Origin: Stratiolaelaps scimitus
Taxonomy: Eukaryota; Arthropoda; Arachnida; Mesostigmata; Laelapidae
NCBI GenBank assembly: GCA_019614645.1
Contig: JABWDB010000072.1
Location: 868,001 to 932,000, forward strand
Direction of reading: 5' to 3'
Length of the DNA: 64,000 nucleotides
Shown here: in pieces, positions 60,149 to 64,000 of the stretch
Position numbering within the stretch: position 1 is the first letter of the stretch
Layout of the letters: each line of letters begins with the position of its first letter
Made by a program: the position numbers and the translations under genes
The notes under the pieces: generated by a model
Told to the model about the DNA's origin: nothing
The model's database searches: none
Seen by the model: only the letters and a program-made list of their open reading frames with translations

Positions 60149-61374
60149 CAACAACAACACCAAAAGACGCACGCAAAAACGAAACGAATCTCCTAACGAA
60201 TTCTATTTTATGGTATGATTGAACCTTGACGAGATTAAGTCATCTATAATTGAAGTGCCAATGAGTGCAACTGACTGCGTTGCTTCCGTTATATATATAT
60301 ATATATATATATCGGAATTAAATTCGTTAGGAGATTAAGTAAAAATGTCTTTAAGCAAAGCTATCGTTTCGTATACTCACCCCCAATTAATCTAAACGCA
60401 ATCATGCATCAAAGTGATCAGTGACTAAACGATGCAAGGAATTACAAAACAGCTAAATCAATAGAAACATGATTATCTGAAAATGATCTTCTCCAATTTC
60501 GGTTATTCAAACATTCACGCTCGAGAATCACCTGTTTTTCAAATTACCTGCATTTGGTGCACACAATGCATTACAGGAATGCAATTCCTGATAAACCATG
60601 ATTCGCTGCTTGATAGCTTGTAATTACGACGACCATGCAATTGCCATTGTCAAGAATGATAATACAACAGTAATAATAATATTAACGGCAATATACATTA
60701 CTATCGCCAGCCTCGATGGGACAATTGTTTACACAACGAAACACCATTGCGCTAAAATTAAGCCCACAACTTTCCAACGGCTAATGCCAGTTAGTTGTAT
60801 GATGACACTGAAGTGCGTTAAGCTCTTGAACGTGACGGTGCGATGACTGACCGCCTCAGAGCGACCGCCGAAATCCCCCCCTTAGCACCCCCCCCCCTAC
60901 CCCCGAAGTCGTCCCTCGTTACCAAGACCCCACTGTACCACACCCGGCACCACCTCGTTTACATTTGATGTGTTTAATCCAAGAGAGCTGATTCGTATTC
61001 TTTCTGCCACGAAGACCGAGAGAAGGAGGGAAGATAGATCGAAGAAGAGAGAGAGAGAGCGAGTTTGCAAAAGCAGGACGGGGCACAATTGTCGCCTCGT
61101 TCATTATCAGGGGTAATTCTCTCCCGGGCTGAGTGCTATCGTCCAGAATAATATTATTTTAGCTAGTGCAGGCCATTTCAAACATCGCGCGAACTTTTTT
61201 TTTAGCGTTAGCCTAATTCGATACATATATAAGCGCATACCGTTTCTCTGTGCAAATAATCGTTGTACAACTAACTATGCGCTGTGCGCGAACGTTGGTT
61301 ATATAATAGCAAACTCGGACAATCACACTCGCAATGGGCAGTAAATGGGAGACTTGCGCTTGGCAGAATTCAAA

Positions 61375-61413
<39 letters not shown>

Positions 61414-61750
61414 AAAAAAGCTATTCATCACGGTAGCAGTCAGAGAAATGACAATACGATAATGGACTTCCGCTTGCAGTCTCAGCGACGCCAGCCCTTC
61501 TTCCATTTGACATTTCTCGATATACAATATGCTCAACACATAAGGAAGTTATTACTACCTGACTACTTAAGTTACCTTTTTGCGATTGATGACAACGATG
61601 CACTGCTGGGAAATGTCCTTCTTCACGAGTTGATAATCGCTCTGTGCTCCAGGCCTCCGATAGGAGTTAAAGAAATTTTGGTAGGTTTCCATACACATTG
61701 GCGAGCGCTGAGCGTGACTGGCACTTGAGAAGTCCTGCTCGAGTTTCTCG
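50914..61750 (-). CDS. ChAT: Choline O-acetyltransferase (ChAT), N-terminal exons missing from this call
   Basis: Makes acetylcholine from choline and acetyl-CoA in cholinergic neurons. Exons: 61750-61576, 55307-55094, 54814-54660, 53088-52859, 52601-52479, 52136-51992, 51850-51788, 51542-51408, 51180-50914; phases agree and give about 501 residues, roughly the last two thirds. Seen in order: [57 protein letters not shown] with the catalytic His in [52 protein letters not shown]; the STS motif in [30 protein letters not shown] and DNHLLALRE carry Asn where carnitine acetyltransferases carry Thr and Arg, so a choline substrate is favoured over carnitine. The first intron here is 6.3 kb. The first exon starts mid-codon, so exons upstream exist; they were not found with confidence in 61751-64000. 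The C-terminus is basic ([10 protein letters not shown]). Confidence 0.93.
52164..52194. repeat. (TA)n microsatellite in a ChAT intron
   Basis: About 15 TA units, 28 bp beyond the acceptor of the exon at 51992-52136, so close to its branch-point region. Confidence 0.95.
52746..52797. repeat. 20-bp inverted repeat (stem-loop) in a ChAT intron
   Basis: AGTTCTTTAAAACAGTCGTC (52746-52765) pairs with GACGACTGTTTTGAAGAACT (52778-52797), with one T-G wobble and a 12-nt loop. It lies in the intron between exons 52859-53088 and 52479-52601. Confidence 0.9.
57208..57253. repeat. Perfect 21-bp hairpin with 4-nt loop in the large ChAT intron
   Basis: Left arm 57208-57228 (starts ATGCTTGTATAC), loop GACA, right arm 57233-57253 (ends GTATACAAGCAT). 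All 21 positions are complementary. Confidence 0.95.
57319..57375 (+). mobile_element. Decayed 3' part of family A SINE-like repeat
   Basis: GTCACGAGAACGTAAGCGTT, then GTTCCGTTAATAAATCGCAA, follows the order and spacing of the family A body with many substitutions. It begins 66 bp after the 21-bp hairpin. Confidence 0.5.
57880..59200. other. GC-rich island with a GTC/GTT triplet run
   Basis: Locally GC-rich and CpG-rich compared with the AT-rich intron around it. Includes a GTC/GTT triplet run at about 58334-58372 and GA-rich stretches near 58830-58970. Frames across it are biased (Val-rich or Thr-rich) and match no family I know. It could be an internal promoter or regulatory island of the cholinergic locus, or a transposon remnant. 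Neither is shown. Confidence 0.4.
60052..60188. repeat. Foldback: about 45-bp near-perfect inverted repeat around a (TA)n loop
   Basis: Left arm begins TTCGTTTCGCTTTTGCGTGC at 60052 and continues GTCTTTTGGTCTTGTTGTTG; right arm ends GCACGCAAAAACGAAACGAA at 60188 and is its reverse complement with few mismatches. (TA)n at 60095-60141 forms the loop. Confidence 0.9.
60187..60336. repeat. Second inverted repeat, 16-bp perfect arms, abutting the first
   Basis: AATCTCCTAACGAATT (60187-60202) is the exact reverse complement of AATTCGTTAGGAGATT (60321-60336). The 118-nt interior contains a second TA tract at 60290-60312. Confidence 0.9.
61379..61411. repeat. (TA)n microsatellite in the large ChAT intron
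   Basis: About 16 TA units, 165 bp past the donor of the first ChAT exon seen here. Confidence 0.95.
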
Positions 61751-64000
61751 CTAAAAGAAAAAAAACGCGTTCGTTAATGACCACGGTCAGCTGATTAGTA
61801 TAGTATTAAAATGTGACAGAAAAATATAATTAATTTATTGCAAATCTACAAACACAAAATTTCCGCATGTACCTACAGTATAGGCAAAATTTCCCGAATA
61901 TTAACAAAATAAATTATCGCAGCGTTATCCTACAACAATGTCATACATTCATGCGAAAAAGTTCAGCTTCTGCGGACTACTTTCGCACCTGCAGCAAGAT
62001 GTTGTAGAATACCGATTTCCACGAGAATTTTTCTGTATAAGGTCACCTTGAGCCAAAATGTGCCAACAATAAAAGCACAATGGAAAATAATGTATTTAAG
62101 AATTATTCGTTTAAATAATTTGCTCAAAAATCTGTTGACATACCTAAACGACAGTGTGTCATCGTGCACAGGGCTCCCTAAACCCCTATCCGTATTAGAA
62201 GCAAATTGCTATTAGGCTTTTGATATTCTTCTCCAGTTGAAACTCCCTTTTGCATGAAGTCACTGAGGACGTTGTTACGAGGGCGAGAAGCCCCAATTGG
62301 TGGTCCTCTTGTAACACTTCACCAAAGACGACTTGCCTCATTCCGGCTGTGAAGCGAAGCCTCCACTGAGCGACGAATTGAGTTTGGACTTACGAGGCTT
62401 GTTGGGTCATTGGGCCAACAGTCTCGGCCCAATGACCGCACACGCACCGATCTCTACGGAGAGATAACTCTCTCCCTATTCAACACTCTCTGGGGGCTCA
62501 CAAAATGATGCGTTGCTTCCGAGGGTCTTAGCTTGGATTACGATGGCTCTGTCAGGGCGTCCTGCACAACGATGCTACCCAGGCAGTCTGACTTCGATGG
62601 TCCTATTGTGCCTGGTGGTCATTGTGAAGCGCACTCCTTGCTCCCCAAATCTTGTGGCAAAGGCAGCTACTGTTGTAGCCTTCCTCTTCTTCTTCTAAGA
62701 CGCTATACATTGGTATACAGCGCCGGTCCATTGGACATGCTATCGACTGCGATAGTTTGTACAGCCATATGACCCGCACATAGCCCCTGATCAGATCCCA
62801 GCCACTATACGAACGCGAAACAGAGGACCGCGTTGTTGGTAACAGTTCGGTTGGCCTGTTGTTGTTGCCGTTGCTGCTGCTGTCGTTGTTCCTGTTATCA
62901 TTGTTGGCGGTGTTGAATCGCGGCTAGCCATATTCCGCAGTGACTAGCGTCAGTTGGGGTTAGGAGAGGTTAGCCGACGGACTACAAACAGTGGCCGTCT
63001 AGCGCAGTTCTCCACTCCATATTGTTGTTGTTGTTGTTGCTTCCTCAATGGGTAATGGCCAACTTCATTACAGCCGTAGTTGGTTGCTCCTTCAACCCCG
63101 CTTCACGAGTCCTCGCGATACAGCGAGAGCGACACGGGCAAACGAGGGAACGACTACTTTCTCCTTGAATACCTCAGCACGGCAATAGGTGTACAACACG
63201 GGACACCTTCCACCGGCCAATGAGACTAAAAGCAGCGCGAAAGAGCTACTATACAATGAGCCATTCATTCCCGAGACGACCAGAGAGACAGATCGTGAGG
63301 TTGCGTCTGACGATCAGTGGTGTAACACTAACAAAATATCTAGAGGGAACTAGTAATACAGGGAACATACTGACACTGCAGTACTGAAGCCGTTATCAAA
63401 ATGGCAAATAATATAGCTGATTGTCCTCGAATGCCTGTGCCGATATGACGTAATCATACAGGTTGATACTGGTGTTGGGACTAGGGTGCATGCTGATTAT
63501 TCACTTGAAACAAAGACCAAACTAAAAATTAAGATATTTGCTCCAAATGTGTTCTGTGACATGGTGTCATGTAGGTTGCAGGTTTGATATATCAGCTGGT
63601 TAGAGAAATCCAACAGATGTGAATGCTAAAGGCAAGACCAAGATAGACGTTTGCTAGTAATGGCGTTATAATCTGCCCCTTGATCTGATTGACAGTTAAT
63701 CCAAAAGGAGTTCATCCCAGAATGGGGCGGTAATGGTTTCGAGAATCACACATTACATTTGCCACTAGAGGAGGAATTTGCTCGTGACTTAGCCGCCCAA
63801 GTCAAGGGATACGTAAAACTGTCTGTTCCGTGATTTTGTTCCAGAATGACTTTTCAATCTAAGCGATTTGCGTGGTGGTAGATTCAATCCTGTTGAGTTT
63901 ATTTCAAAGGGGGATGCTTGTTCATGAGGCAGCATTTTTAGTGGTTAGCTCAAAATGTCTGCCACACAAACAATACTACTGAGCGGTACCAGGGCGAGCG
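61751..64000. other. Right edge: presumed ChAT 5' intron or upstream region
   Basis: No exon is certain. A 34-nt minus-strand stretch at about 62146-62179 ends in TTTAG|GTATGT and would join in phase to the ChAT exon at 61750, but its acceptor is poor and it has no family match. CAA/TTG and CTG triplet runs lie at 62860-62900 and 63023-63040. A plus-strand open stretch is listed separately at 63696-63833. Confidence 0.4.
63696..63833 (+). other. Unassigned plus-strand open stretch behind an acceptor-like site
   Basis: After TGATTGACAG the plus strand reads 45 residues to a stop (EFIPEWGGNGFENHTLHLPL, then EEEFARDLAAQVKGYVKLSV). Amino-acid use looks protein-like and not repetitive. No upstream exon of matching phase was found. 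It may be a last exon, a decayed retrogene piece or chance. Confidence 0.25.

Larger units (their letters stand above)
55308..61575. other. Large ChAT intron with GC-rich island, hairpins and microsatellites
   Basis: 6.27 kb intron, phase 0. It holds a perfect 21-bp hairpin at 57208-57253, a decayed family A copy at 57319-57375, a GC-rich island at about 57880-59200, two foldbacks around TA tracts at 60052-60336, and TA tracts at 60290-60312 and 61379-61411. No nested gene is visible; in particular nothing resembles a vesicular acetylcholine transporter. Confidence 0.7.

Overview
The window is a piece of an animal nuclear genome, most likely an arthropod and probably a mite or another chelicerate. 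That placement is inferred; no species is proven. The support is spliced protein-coding genes with GT-AG introns of about 60 bp to 6 kb, an animal choline acetyltransferase, abundant (TA)n microsatellites and several tRNA-derived SINE-like families. There is no prokaryotic, CRISPR, rRNA or phage signal.

Layout, left to right: (1) the 3'-truncated minus-strand gene for the ARF exchange factor GBF1 (14 exons, 1-9205); (2) a 4.8 kb gap; (3) plus-strand GMPPA, the regulatory alpha subunit of mannose-1-phosphate guanylyltransferase (7 exons, 13980-17342); (4) a plus-strand coiled-coil gene (18761-22597) that reads as a divergent lamin-like intermediate-filament protein ending in a CaaX box but with no lamin-tail domain; (5) minus-strand LCMT1, the PP2A leucine carboxyl methyltransferase (5 exons, 25969-28680); (6) a short plus-strand gene of the DMAC1/TMEM261 type (32528-32785); (7) a plus-strand equilibrative nucleoside transporter (9 exons, 36328-41048); (8) a repeat-rich 9.8 kb gap; (9) the C-terminal two thirds of minus-strand choline O-acetyltransferase (9 exons, 50914-61750), whose N-terminal exons lie to the right or beyond the window.

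The genes are unrelated housekeeping or neuronal loci and not an operon. For every model the exon phases were checked by hand and add up, which is the main support beyond family similarity. The gaps hold at least three SINE-like families, (TA)n tracts and several near-perfect inverted repeats, some of them inside ChAT introns. The most interesting items are the tail-less CaaX lamin-like protein, the ChAT substrate-specificity residues, and the cluster of foldback hairpins in and around ChAT. I saw no clearly new multi-gene system.
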